Assembly (NCBI GenBank): GCA_023436715.1
Contig: JAEZIJ010000129.1
Span: 5,460 to 69,459 of the forward strand
Origin: Acidobacteriota bacterium
Lineage (GTDB): Bacteria > Acidobacteriota > Terriglobia > Bryobacterales > Bryobacteraceae
Length of the DNA stretch: 64,000 bases
Direction of reading: 5' to 3'
Shown one piece after another: positions 47,806 to 56,123 of the stretch. A model generated the notes under the pieces. The model was not told the DNA's origin and did no database searches. It saw only the letters and a program-made list of their open reading frames with translations. How positions within the stretch are numbered: the stretch's first letter is position 1; the number at the start of each line of letters is the position of its first letter. The position numbers were made by a program, and so were the translations under genes.

Positions 47806-50800
47806 CCTTCTGCTGGTGGGGTTGGGACTCGCGCTGCGCGCCGACCCGGTGCGCGTGGTGATCGCGAGTCCCAACAACCCGGCGCTGGCGCCGGCGGTGC
47901 GCGAGTTCGAGACCCGCTTTGGAACTGGCCTGATCGAAGTGGCCGCGTATTCGCCGGAGCTCACCGCCAGCCAGATCGGCGAAGCCCGCGCCGTTCTGTT
48001 TGCCTACGCCAACTCCGGCGCCTTCCAGCGCACCGCGGCGGAGGTGCGCCGCGTGCATAAGAAAGGAGCGGCGGTCTTCGCGATCCCCGGAGAGGGCGCG
48101 GAAATAATTTGGCGCATTCCGGTATCGGGCAAGACGGCACAGACAATCGACGCGTACTGGCGGGGCGGCTCGGTCGAAAATCTCGTGGGCCTCCTCGCTA
48201 CGCTCTACAAGGCCGGCGGCGGGCGGCGCAAGCTTACTGTCGCGCCTCCTACGGAACCGGTCAGCCAGGGCATTTACCATCCCGACGCGGCGCAGCCCTT
48301 CGATTCTCTGGCCGCCTACCTGGCCTGGTATCGCGCACGGAATGCGCCGCTAGTGGGCCTCAGTTTCTACAGCAACGCGTATAAGTTCGGCGACATCGCG
48401 TATGTCGACTCGCTCATTCGCAAGCTCGAAGCGGCGGGCCTTGGTGTTGTGCCGATCTTCGGCAGCGGGCTCCCCGCCCTCGCGCCGCTGCTCGATGCAG
48501 ACGGCCGCTGCCCGCTGCGCCTGCTGCTGGCTCTCAACCTGACGATGCCGTTCTCAGGCCACACCGATGTGCTTGAAAAACGCGGCCTGCGGGCCATGCA
48601 TCTCATCACTACGCGCGAGACGTTGGCTGAGTGGAGCCGCTCCGTCCAGGGCCTGCCGGCCGATCGCGTTCAGCTTCAATTCAGCGCACCGGAGCGCGCT
48701 GGCGCTACCGAAGGCACTCTGGTTGGGGTGACGGAAAAGGATCCGGTCACCGGCGCCGGCCGCACCGTCGCCGTTCCGGAGCGTCTGGAAGCCGTGGTGG
48801 CGCGCGTGCGGAAATGGATCCGCCTTCAGGACAAGAGCCGTGCCGCGCGCCGCGTGGCCCTGATCTATTACGACAATCCGCCCGGCAAAGGTAACTTCGG
48901 CGCGAGTTACTTGAATGTGCCGGCCAGTCTTGTCGAGTTACTAAATGCGCTTCGGGGAAACGGCTATCTTACCGGCGAGCGCCCCATGACCGAACGCGAT
49001 CTGCTAGCCACGCTTGAGTTGTGTGGACGTAACGTGGGGGAGTGGGCGCCGGGCGAAGTCGAGAAGCTCGTGACGCAAGGCCACGCCACGCTGCTACCGG
49101 TTGCGCGTTACCGGGAGTGGTTCGACGCGCTGCCCGCCGAATTCCGCAAGGCTGTCAATGCTACGTGGGGACCGCCGGAGGCTTCGCGTATGATGACGCT
49201 GCGCGCCCCGGACGGCCGGGCGTACTTCGTGATTCCGGGGGCACGGTTTGGCAACGTCTTCGTCGGCCCGCAGCCCTTCCGCTCGGAGCCAGCAAATGCC
49301 GCCGGCAGCGCGCACGATGCCATCACTCCGCCGCCGCACTCCTATGTCGCCTGGTATCTGTGGCTCCGCCATCAGCTCGACGCCGATGCCGTGGTGCACG
49401 TCGGCCGGCACGGCACGCTCGAATGGCTGCCCGGCAAGAGCGTCGCACTGGGCGAAGCGGATCCTCCCGCGGTGGTGTTGGGCGATCTGCCCGACCTGTA
49501 TTACTACATCATGGACGGCGGCGGCGAAGCCATTCAGGCCAAGCGCCGCGGCGCCGCTGTGCTGATCAGCCATCGCACGCCGCTCATGATCACTTCCGGC
49601 GTTACCGCGAAGCTGGAGGAATTACACCGGCTGATCGATCGGGAAGAAGAAACGCAGGAAGGGAGCGAACTCTCCCGCGGGTATCGAGAGCAGATCGTCG
49701 AGCTGGCGCGGCAGGCCGGGGTCACGCTCGATCGGGCAGCGGCCTGGCCGGAGATCCGCGAGCGGCTCGAGGAGTTGATTCACGATACCGAAGGCACGCC
49801 CATTCCGCTCGGCCTTCCCGTAATCGGCGTCATGCCGGAGGAACCGCAGCAGCGCGAAGCCCTGGCCGAGTTCCTGCGCTCGCGCTTTCAATCCGCCGAC
49901 CAGCAGCGCTACAGTCAACAGTGGCAGACGTGGGCCAACGGGATCTTCGACGGCGCCGCCCCGGAAATGCCCGGCGACGCGGCTGGCGGTCTGCGCGACA
50001 AGCTTCTCACCGCCTGGCAGGAAGGCCGGCAGTGGATCGAAGATCTGCGCCGGTCGCCGCGCATGGAACTTGAGGCCTTCCTCACAGCCCTCGACGGCAA
50101 ATATCTGCCTAGCGGGCTGCTCGGCGATCCCATACGCCAGCCGGACGCGCTGCCCACTGGCCGCAACCTGCACAGCTTCGATGCCGCCTTCTTCCCGACC
50201 AAAGCTGCCTGGGAAACAGGCAAGCGCATGGCCGATCAGTACCTCGCCGGTTATCTCAAACAGAAGGGGACTTACCCTGAGAAGGTTTCACAGGTGCTCT
50301 GGTTCGGCGAGACCATGCGGCACCACGGCTCCTTCGAGTCGATGGCCATGTGGCTGCTGGGCGTGGAGCCGATCTTGAACGGGCGCGGCCAGATCGACGA
50401 GCTGCGCCTAGTGCCGGATACCGAACTGAGGCGGCCCCGCGTGGATGTGGTCTTCGCGATATCCAGCCTCTATCGCGACGCCGTGCCCCATCTGGCCGTG
50501 TGGCTCGACCGCGCCGTGAAGCTCGCCGCCTCGGCGGGCGAAAGCGCGATCACAAAGCATACCCATCAGGTGGAGCAGGATCTCTTGCAGCAGGGCGTTC
50601 CGAAAGAGCAGGCACAGGCCATCGCCGCCAGCCGCGTCTACTCTACCGCCCCCGGATCCTACGGCACTCGGGTGGGACGCCTGGTGGTCGAAGGAAATGA
50701 CAACGCCGATTCGGTTTCGCGCGCCTACCTGGAAGGGATGGGATGGAGCTATGGCGCGGGCGCGTGGGGACAGGCCGCACCCGGCGGGCTGCGCGCGCAG

Positions 50801-51772
50801 CTTCGCGGCAATCAGGCTGTGATCTTCAGCCGCTCCACCAATCTGTACGGCGCTGCGGACACACACGATGTCTACGAGACTTTCGGCGCGCTCGGCCTGG
50901 CCTCGAAAGTAGTGAACGAAGGCAAGGCCCCGGACATGGTGATCGAAAACCTCCGCAAGCCGGGCGATGCGCGCCAGCAGTCCATGCGCGCCTTCCTCCT
51001 GGCTGAGTTGAATGCGCGGCAGTGGAATCCTCGCTGGATCTCAGAAATGCAGAAAGCCGGATACGCCGGCGCGCGACAGTTCGCCAAGCAGACCGACGCT
51101 TTGTCGGGCCTGACCACCACTGCTCCCGACTCCGTCGATCCGAGTGTGTGGCGGAAGAACTTTCAAGTCTACGTGCGCGATGAGTACGGCCTGGGAATAG
51201 AGCAGTGTTTTGAACAAAACAACCCAGCCGCCCGGCAGCAGCAGCTTGCACGATTCCTCGAAGTGGAGCGCCGGGGCGTCATGCCGCTTAGCGCCGAGGA
51301 CCGCGCGCTGCTGGCCTCCGCATTCGTCCGTTCGGTGGCGCGGACCGGGGCAGGATGCTCCGCATTGATCTGTGGGAACCGGTCGCTACGTAGCTATGCG
51401 GCTTCGGTGGCGCGCTCGACGGGCGCCGCCAGTGCTGCTGAAATTGGGCGCTTTACTGAAGTCCTTCACGCCGCCACCACGGCGCCGCGCCGGACCTCCG
51501 CGTCCGCTCCGGCCGCGAACGGAGTAGGAACAGCTCTCTCGCTGGGTCGAGGCAGCGGCACGCGAATCTTCGTCATGCAGATGTCGGCCGAGGAGTGGGA
51601 GAAGAAGTTCGCCGCCGTGGGGACGTTGGCAGTGGACCCGCGCACATGGCTGGCCGTGGTCGCCCTGTACGGAGTCCTGTCGTTGGCGGCCACATATGCG
51701 CGTCGCAGGCAGCAGCGGGAACGCCTCACCGAACTGCGCCTGAGTTCCGAGGAGGAGAATGCACATCGCTGA
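47780..51772 (+). CDS. exported, membrane-anchored CobN/BchH-like chelatase subunit
   Basis: A 1330-residue homologue of the large CobN/BchH chelatase subunit. Family phrases: ALIYYDNPPGKGNFGASYLN (about 355-374), DAVVHVGRHGTLEWLPGKSV, DLPDLYYYIMDGGGEAIQAK, and a CobN-like C-terminal lobe (YGTRVGRLVVEGNDNADSVS). Two things differ from cytoplasmic CobN: an N-terminal signal (SVLLCSLLLVGLGLALRA) and a C-terminal membrane helix (about 1287-1308, TWLAVVALYGVLSLAATYA) followed by a basic cytoplasmic tail. The catalytic body should therefore lie in the periplasm, anchored in the inner membrane. No CobS/CobT ATPase partners exist here. It overlaps the btuB end by 26 bases and cbiM by 14, so it belongs to the uptake operon and probably handles metal in imported tetrapyrroles. 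Confidence 0.9.
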   Translation: MCRSVLLCSLLLVGLGLALRADPVRVVIASPNNPALAPAVREFETRFGTGLIEVAAYSPELTASQIGEARAVLFAYANSGAFQRTAAEVRRVHKKGAAVFAIPGEGAEIIWRIPVSGKTAQTIDAYWRGGSVENLVGLLATLYKAGGGRRKLTVAPPTEPVSQGIYHPDAAQPFDSLAAYLAWYRARNAPLVGLSFYSNAYKFGDIAYVDSLIRKLEAAGLGVVPIFGSGLPALAPLLDADGRCPLRLLLALNLTMPFSGHTDVLEKRGLRAMHLITTRETLAEWSRSVQGLPADRVQLQFSAPERAGATEGTLVGVTEKDPVTGAGRTVAVPERLEAVVARVRKWIRLQDKSRAARRVALIYYDNPPGKGNFGASYLNVPASLVELLNALRGNGYLTGERPMTERDLLATLELCGRNVGEWAPGEVEKLVTQGHATLLPVARYREWFDALPAEFRKAVNATWGPPEASRMMTLRAPDGRAYFVIPGARFGNVFVGPQPFRSEPANAAGSAHDAITPPPHSYVAWYLWLRHQLDADAVVHVGRHGTLEWLPGKSVALGEADPPAVVLGDLPDLYYYIMDGGGEAIQAKRRGAAVLISHRTPLMITSGVTAKLEELHRLIDREEETQEGSELSRGYREQIVELARQAGVTLDRAAAWPEIRERLEELIHDTEGTPIPLGLPVIGVMPEEPQQREALAEFLRSRFQSADQQRYSQQWQTWANGIFDGAAPEMPGDAAGGLRDKLLTAWQEGRQWIEDLRRSPRMELEAFLTALDGKYLPSGLLGDPIRQPDALPTGRNLHSFDAAFFPTKAAWETGKRMADQYLAGYLKQKGTYPEKVSQVLWFGETMRHHGSFESMAMWLLGVEPILNGRGQIDELRLVPDTELRRPRVDVVFAISSLYRDAVPHLAVWLDRAVKLAASAGESAITKHTHQVEQDLLQQGVPKEQAQAIAASRVYSTAPGSYGTRVGRLVVEGNDNADSVSRAYLEGMGWSYGAGAWGQAAPGGLRAQLRGNQAVIFSRSTNLYGAADTHDVYETFGALGLASKVVNEGKAPDMVIENLRKPGDARQQSMRAFLLAELNARQWNPRWISEMQKAGYAGARQFAKQTDALSGLTTTAPDSVDPSVWRKNFQVYVRDEYGLGIEQCFEQNNPAARQQQLARFLEVERRGVMPLSAEDRALLASAFVRSVARTGAGCSALICGNRSLRSYAASVARSTGAASAAEIGRFTEVLHAATTAPRRTSASAPAANGVGTALSLGRGSGTRIFVMQMSAEEWEKKFAAVGTLAVDPRTWLAVVALYGVLSLAATYARRRQQRERLTELRLSSEEENAHR

Positions 51773-52403
51773 AGGATTCCTTCCCGTGGCACACGCCGCG
51801 GCATGGACTGCCATCTCCGCACCTTTCGCGGTTTACGGATTTCGCCGCACATCTGTGGAACTGCGTTCGGACCCGAGCCGGCGCCTCATGCTGGCCGCGG
51901 CAGGCGCGTTCCTGTTCGCATTGACGGCGGTCAAGCTGCCGTCGGTGGGAGGCAGTTCTTCGCATCCGACGGGCGTGGCGCTAGCGGCGCTCTACTTCGG
52001 CCCTTCTGTCACCGTGGCGCTGGCATTCATCGTGCTGCTGTTCCAGGCCATCCTTCTGGCGCACGGCGGACTTACCACGTTGGGTGCAAACCTATTCTCG
52101 CTGGGCGTGGCCGGATCGTGCGCGTTCTGGCTCACGCACCGGCTGTTGCGGCGGTGGTGGGGCGCCTCGGCTGCGGTATTCACGGCGACGTTCGTTGCCA
52201 GCCTGGCCACTTACTCGGTGACCTCGTTCCAGCTCGCGATCGCGTTCCCCGATCCGCAGGCCGGCATTCTCGCGTCGTTCGCCAGGTTCGGTTCGATCTT
52301 CGCGGTGACGCAGGGGCCGGTGGCGCTGGCCGAGGCCGTCTTCACGGTGTTCACATTCCGCGCGCTCAATGCGGCGGCGCCGGAGTTCTATGACGTTAAG
52401 TAG
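51759..52403 (+). CDS. cbiM: cobalt ECF transporter S component CbiM
   Basis: A 214-residue integral membrane protein. The mature N-terminus must start with Met-His (MHIAEGFLP), whose amino group and His2 coordinate the metal. A second conserved stretch is KLPSVGGSSSHPTGVALAAL, then VTVALAFIVLLFQAILLAHGGLTTLGANLFS, with six to seven membrane segments in all. CbiM binds Co2+ (or Ni2+ in NikM); the B12 riboswitch and neighbours favour cobalt. It overlaps the CobN-like gene by 14 bases and cbiN by 14. Confidence 0.95.
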   Translation: MHIAEGFLPVAHAAAWTAISAPFAVYGFRRTSVELRSDPSRRLMLAAAGAFLFALTAVKLPSVGGSSSHPTGVALAALYFGPSVTVALAFIVLLFQAILLAHGGLTTLGANLFSLGVAGSCAFWLTHRLLRRWWGASAAVFTATFVASLATYSVTSFQLAIAFPDPQAGILASFARFGSIFAVTQGPVALAEAVFTVFTFRALNAAAPEFYDVK

Positions 52404-52659
52404 GCGAAACTCTCTGGCACTGCTACTGGTGGTGCTCGTGCCGATTCTGGGCGTCCTCCTGCTTCGCGTCGGCGGCGGGGCGGACGAACAGGCCCGCGCG
52501 GCGATCGAGGAGGCCCACTCCTACCGTGCGTGGTTCGAGCCGCTCTGGGCACCGCCGAGCCCCCTTGTCGAAAGACTGTTGTTTCTGGCGCAGGTGGTGA
52601 TTGGCTCGGCCGTTCTGGGCTACGCGATCTTCCGTCTGCGCGCGAGGAGAAAGCCGTGA
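52390..52659 (+). CDS. cbiN: cobalt transport accessory protein CbiN
   Basis: An 89-residue protein with two membrane helices (SLALLLVVLVPILGVLLL and LLFLAQVVIGSAVLGYAIF) around a periplasmic loop, the CbiN layout. CbiN helps load cobalt into CbiM. Start at ATG 52390, inside the end of cbiM; the GTG of cbiQ overlaps its stop (GTGA). Confidence 0.88.
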   Translation: MTLSRRNSLALLLVVLVPILGVLLLRVGGGADEQARAAIEEAHSYRAWFEPLWAPPSPLVERLLFLAQVVIGSAVLGYAIFRLRARRKP

Positions 52660-53342
52660 CGGCGCGCCACCCGGTCGAGAACCTGCTCGCGTCGCTGGCG
52701 TGGCTGGCGCTGGCTATGCTGCTGCCCCCGCTTCCATGGGCGCCGGTGCTGGCGGTCTGCACGAGTGTCGTCGCTCTGGCTCACGCCCGCATCCGGCCGC
52801 GCTTGTGGCTGGCAGCGCTGACCGCGCCGGCCGCGTTCTCGGCTCTGGCTATTCTGCCCTTGGCCTGGAACGCTTCGTTTGATTTATCGAATGCGGCTGT
52901 CTGGACGGCTCCGCTGCGGTCCTTCGCCGCCTCTTCCGCAGTCCTGCTGCTCGGGCTTACCACACCGATTTCCGATCTGCTGTCTAGCGCTCGTTCCGCC
53001 CGTGTGCCTGCGCCGTGGATCGACCTGGTGTTCCTGCTGCACCGCTTCGCCGTTGCCGCCGTGGAGGTGTCGATCGCGATGACGCGCGCCATGTCGTTGC
53101 GTGCGCCGCGTGCCTCTTGGAGCAAACAGATTCGCGCGGCTGCGTGGCTCTCTTCCTCGCTTTTCCAGCGGATCCTGTCTCGCGCTCACCGATCTGAGCT
53201 GGGACTTGCCGCGCGCGGCGTCAAGGGGTGGGTTGTCCCGTCTGCTCCCGCGATGCGATTCTCGCCGGCGCGCGCCGCGGCGCTGTTGTGCGGACCCGTG
53301 GCATGCGGCCTTGCCGCGCTGCTTTGCGAGCGTGCGCGATGA
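52656..53342 (+). CDS. cbiQ: cobalt ECF transporter transmembrane (T) component CbiQ
   Basis: A 228-residue T-component with four to five membrane segments (NLLASLAWLALAMLLPPLPW, LWLAALTAPAAFSALAILPL, SFAASSAVLLLGLTTPISDL, ARAAALLCGPVACGLAALL) and cytoplasmic coupling helices with the A-R-G type motif near the C-terminus (ELGLAARGVKGW). It starts at GTG 52656, overlapping the cbiN stop, and its stop overlaps the cbiO ATG. Confidence 0.92.
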   Translation: MTARHPVENLLASLAWLALAMLLPPLPWAPVLAVCTSVVALAHARIRPRLWLAALTAPAAFSALAILPLAWNASFDLSNAAVWTAPLRSFAASSAVLLLGLTTPISDLLSSARSARVPAPWIDLVFLLHRFAVAAVEVSIAMTRAMSLRAPRASWSKQIRAAAWLSSSLFQRILSRAHRSELGLAARGVKGWVVPSAPAMRFSPARAAALLCGPVACGLAALLCERAR

Positions 53343-54184
53343 GCACCGCGCTCCTCGAAGCCACCGGCCTCGGCTACCGCTATTCCCCGGACCGATGGGC
53401 GCTTCGGGACATCAGCCTTGGCATTAGTCCCGGAGAGCGCGTAGCCGTGCTCGGGGCCAATGGCGCCGGCAAGTCCACGCTCCTTCTTGCGCTCGCGGGC
53501 GCGCTGCCCCTGACGGAGGGTCAACTGCAATGGGAAGGGCAGCCCGGGAAGTCGCGCTCGTTTCTGCGTGACAAAGTGGGGCTGCTCTTGCAGGACGCCG
53601 AAGATCAGCTTTTTGCGCCGACGGTCGAGCAGGACGTCGCCTTCGGACTTCTCCAACGCGGATTGCCTGGCGGCATCGCCGGATCGGCGCTTGATCGCCT
53701 GCACATCGCGCACCTGGCGAAGCGCCCGGTGCAGCAACTCAGCTTGGGCGAAAAGAAACGCGTGGCGTTAGCGGGCTTGATCGTGCTGCGGCCCGCGTTG
53801 TTGTTGCTGGACGAACCTTCCTCGGGGCTCGATCATGATGGCACGAGGGCGTTGTTTGATGTCCTGAGCGAACTGCAAGCGGACGGCACGGCTGTAGTCC
53901 TCTCGACTCACGACGCCAACCTGGCCGCACAGTGGACCAAGCGTGTTGTCGTGTTGGAAAGAGGGCGCATCGCCGGCGATGGAGCAAGGGAGGATATTCT
54001 CTCGGACCGCACCATCCTAGAGCGCGCCCGGCTGGCGCCGCCCCTGATCTACGTGGCTGCCCTGGCGCTACGCGAATTGTATCCGCCGTCTGCGGAATGG
54101 CCGCTGCCCGCCACGCCGCTAGAACTTGTCGAGTTTGTCCGCCGAATCCGAAGAGCCGCTACGACCTGGGCAACCGAACCGTAA
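53339..54184 (+). CDS. cbiO: cobalt ECF transporter ATP-binding protein CbiO
   Basis: A 281-residue ABC ATPase. Walker A is VLGANGAGKSTLLLAL, the Q-loop LLLQDAEDQLFAPTVEQDVAF is typical of ECF ATPases, the signature is QLSLGEKKRVALAG, and Walker B LLLLDEPSSGLD and the H-loop VVLSTHDANLAAQW follow. A C-terminal extension of about 50 residues ends at 54184. It completes CbiMNQO and is the last gene of the second riboswitch operon. Confidence 0.95.
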   Translation: MSTALLEATGLGYRYSPDRWALRDISLGISPGERVAVLGANGAGKSTLLLALAGALPLTEGQLQWEGQPGKSRSFLRDKVGLLLQDAEDQLFAPTVEQDVAFGLLQRGLPGGIAGSALDRLHIAHLAKRPVQQLSLGEKKRVALAGLIVLRPALLLLDEPSSGLDHDGTRALFDVLSELQADGTAVVLSTHDANLAAQWTKRVVVLERGRIAGDGAREDILSDRTILERARLAPPLIYVAALALRELYPPSAEWPLPATPLELVEFVRRIRRAATTWATEP

Positions 54185-54199
54185 CGGTGTCGGCCTTCT

Positions 54200-55090
54200 C
54201 TACCAGCCGAGGATGCCGGCGAACACTAACGGACCCACGATCGTCGCGTCCGATTCGATGATGAACTTCGGCGTGTCCACGCCCAGCTTTTCCCATGTGA
54301 GTTTCTCGTTCGGGACGGCGCCGGAGTACGAGCCATAGCTTGTCGTGGAATCGCTGATCTGGCAGAAGTAGCTCCACAGGGGCGTGTCGCTGCGCTGCAT
54401 GTCCTGGCGCAGCATGGGCGCGACGCAGATCGGAAAGTCGCCCGCGATTCCGCCGCCGATCCGGAAGAATCCGATGGAAGCGCCAGCGGGCGTTTTCGTG
54501 TACCAGTCCGCCAACCAAATCATGGTCTCTATGCCTGTGCGCACCGTATGAACGTTCTTCACGTCCCCACACATGCGTGGCCTGCGTACATGTTGCCCAG
54601 GGTCGAGTCTTCCCAGCCGGGCACAAATACCGGGATGTCCATCTCCATGGCGGCGTGGAGCCAGCTATCGCGGACGTCGATCTGAAACCGGGTGCGCACT
54701 TCCTCATCCCGCAGCACGGCGAAAAGAAACGCGCTGGGGAAACGCCGCTCACCCCGCGCATCGGCTGCCTGCCACTGGCGCAGCACGGCACTTTCGATAC
54801 GCCGCATCGCTTCAGCTTCCGGGATGCAGGTGTCGGTTACACGGTTCATGTGGCTGGCAAGCAGCGCCGCCTCGTCCTGTGGAGTCAAGTCGCGGTAGTC
54901 GGAAAACCCGGCGGTAGTAGCTCTGCGCCACCAGGTTGAAAACGTCCTCCTCAATATTGGCGCCTGTCGAACAAATGGCGTGGATTTGCCCTGCCGGATC
55001 ATCTCGGCGAGAGACGACCCAGTTCGGCGGTGCTCATTGCGCCTGCCATCCGAGCGAGCCACAGCACGGCCGACGATATCTTGCGTTCAC
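54200..55090 (-). pseudogene. deoxyhypusine synthase family gene, decayed
   Basis: The minus strand holds nearly the whole family sequence in pieces. In order: MAGAMSTAELG (about 55037), SLAEMIRQGK in another frame, AICSTGANIEEDVFNLVAQ in a third, then back to SDYRDLTPQDEAALLASHMN and FVPGWEDSTLGNMYAGHA. A last shift near 54570 leads to GDVKNVHTVRTG, FFRIGGGIAGDFPICVAPML, SDSTTSYGSYSGAVPNEK and KFIIESDATIVGPLVFAGIL. At least four frame changes make this a pseudogene unless the sequence is faulty. The family uses spermidine/NAD chemistry; many bacterial members are homospermidine-synthase-like rather than true deoxyhypusine synthases. It converges on cbiO. The roughly 200 bases upstream, to 55302, hold nothing I recognise. 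Confidence 0.82.
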
Positions 55091-55302
55091 CGGATTCGGA
55101 TCCGCCTCCGTGCTCGGACGACGAGGTCCGCCATGTGCGTTCGTGCGCGTCGCAACGGCGCGGCCCTCATCCTGACGCGCACGATGGAGCGCGGTGGCTG
55201 GGCGGCGTCATGCAGTACGCCCAGTGCGACAACATCACCTTCCTGCATAGTCTCTTTCAGTAACTCAATGATTGCGAATAGTGCTACGATTATGAAAATC
55301 GT

Positions 55303-56106
55303 ATGCGCTATACAATTTCGACCTCAATGGCTCTCGGCCTTATCGCTTCTGGCGCGGCGCTCGCGCATGACCTTTACGTCATGCCGGAGCGTTTTCGAGT
55401 TGCCGAAGGGGAGGCCATTACCGTCGCCCTTCACAATGGTGACGCCTTCCCCGAAAGCGAAGCAAGCGTAACGGTCGAGCGTCTGCGCGACGCGATCGTG
55501 CGATCGAGCGCGAAGACAGCTCCTCTTCAGGACCTGCGGGTAGATGGGAATCGGACGTTGGGCCGATTCTCAGTGCCAGGCGCCGGCGCCCTGGTACTGA
55601 CGACGCGAACGATCCCGAACTTCCTCGAAATGGAGCCGGACAAAGCCGCCGAGTACTTCAAGGAAGAAGGACTCATCGAGGCACTCGAGTGGCGGGCAAA
55701 ACACGACGAAAGCAACAAGCCGAGCCGCGAGCGGTACAGCAAATATGTGAAATCCCTGCTGCTGGCCGGCTCCCCCAATGACTTTTATTCCACTGTGACC
55801 GGCCTCCTGATCGAAATCGTTCCCGAGAAGGACCCGTACCGTCTCAAACCCGGCGATTCACTGCCGGTGCGAGTTCTCTTCCGCGGCGCTCCCGCGGCCA
55901 ATCTTCAGTTGGAGTCCGCGTGGGCAGGCGCGACGGACAAAGCAGTCCGCGTGGTGGGGCGAACCGATGCGAACGGGCGCATCACGGTGCCGCTCACGCA
56001 GGCCGGCAAATGGCGCCTTCACGCCATCAAGATGGAACGCTGCGCCGACCCGAAAGCCGCCGATTGGGAAAGCTTTTGGGCCAGCCTGACGTTCGAACTT
56101 CGTTAA
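55303..56106 (+). CDS. DUF4198 periplasmic protein (NikK-like)
   Basis: A 267-residue secreted protein. The signal peptide ISTSMALGLIASGAALAHD ends in AHDLYVMPERF, the first conserved phrase of DUF4198, so His and Asp sit at the mature N-terminus. The rest is two beta-sandwich-like parts, including LKPGDSLPVRVLFRGAPAAN and GRTDANGRITVPLTQAGKWRLHAIKM. DUF4198 proteins such as NikK accompany nickel/cobalt transporters and TonB receptors and probably bind metal in the periplasm. Being near cbiMNQO and 17 bases before a TonB receptor, it may help metal uptake; this is inference. Confidence 0.85.
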   Translation: MRYTISTSMALGLIASGAALAHDLYVMPERFRVAEGEAITVALHNGDAFPESEASVTVERLRDAIVRSSAKTAPLQDLRVDGNRTLGRFSVPGAGALVLTTRTIPNFLEMEPDKAAEYFKEEGLIEALEWRAKHDESNKPSRERYSKYVKSLLLAGSPNDFYSTVTGLLIEIVPEKDPYRLKPGDSLPVRVLFRGAPAANLQLESAWAGATDKAVRVVGRTDANGRITVPLTQAGKWRLHAIKMERCADPKAADWESFWASLTFELR

Positions 56107-56123
56107 TTAGCGGGCACGCAATC

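Noticed and set aside
47780..51772. Cytoplasmic aerobic cobaltochelatase CobN
   Set aside because: Signal peptide and membrane anchor, no CobS/CobT ATPase partners, and an early-cobalt pathway with CbiK in the same region argue against it. The cobS and cobT genes nearby are the unrelated synthase and phosphoribosyltransferase.
54980..55471. Plus-strand open frame over the end of the deoxyhypusine synthase remnant
   Set aside because: Antisense to recognisable remnant text and running out of frame into the DUF4198 gene; no ribosome site.
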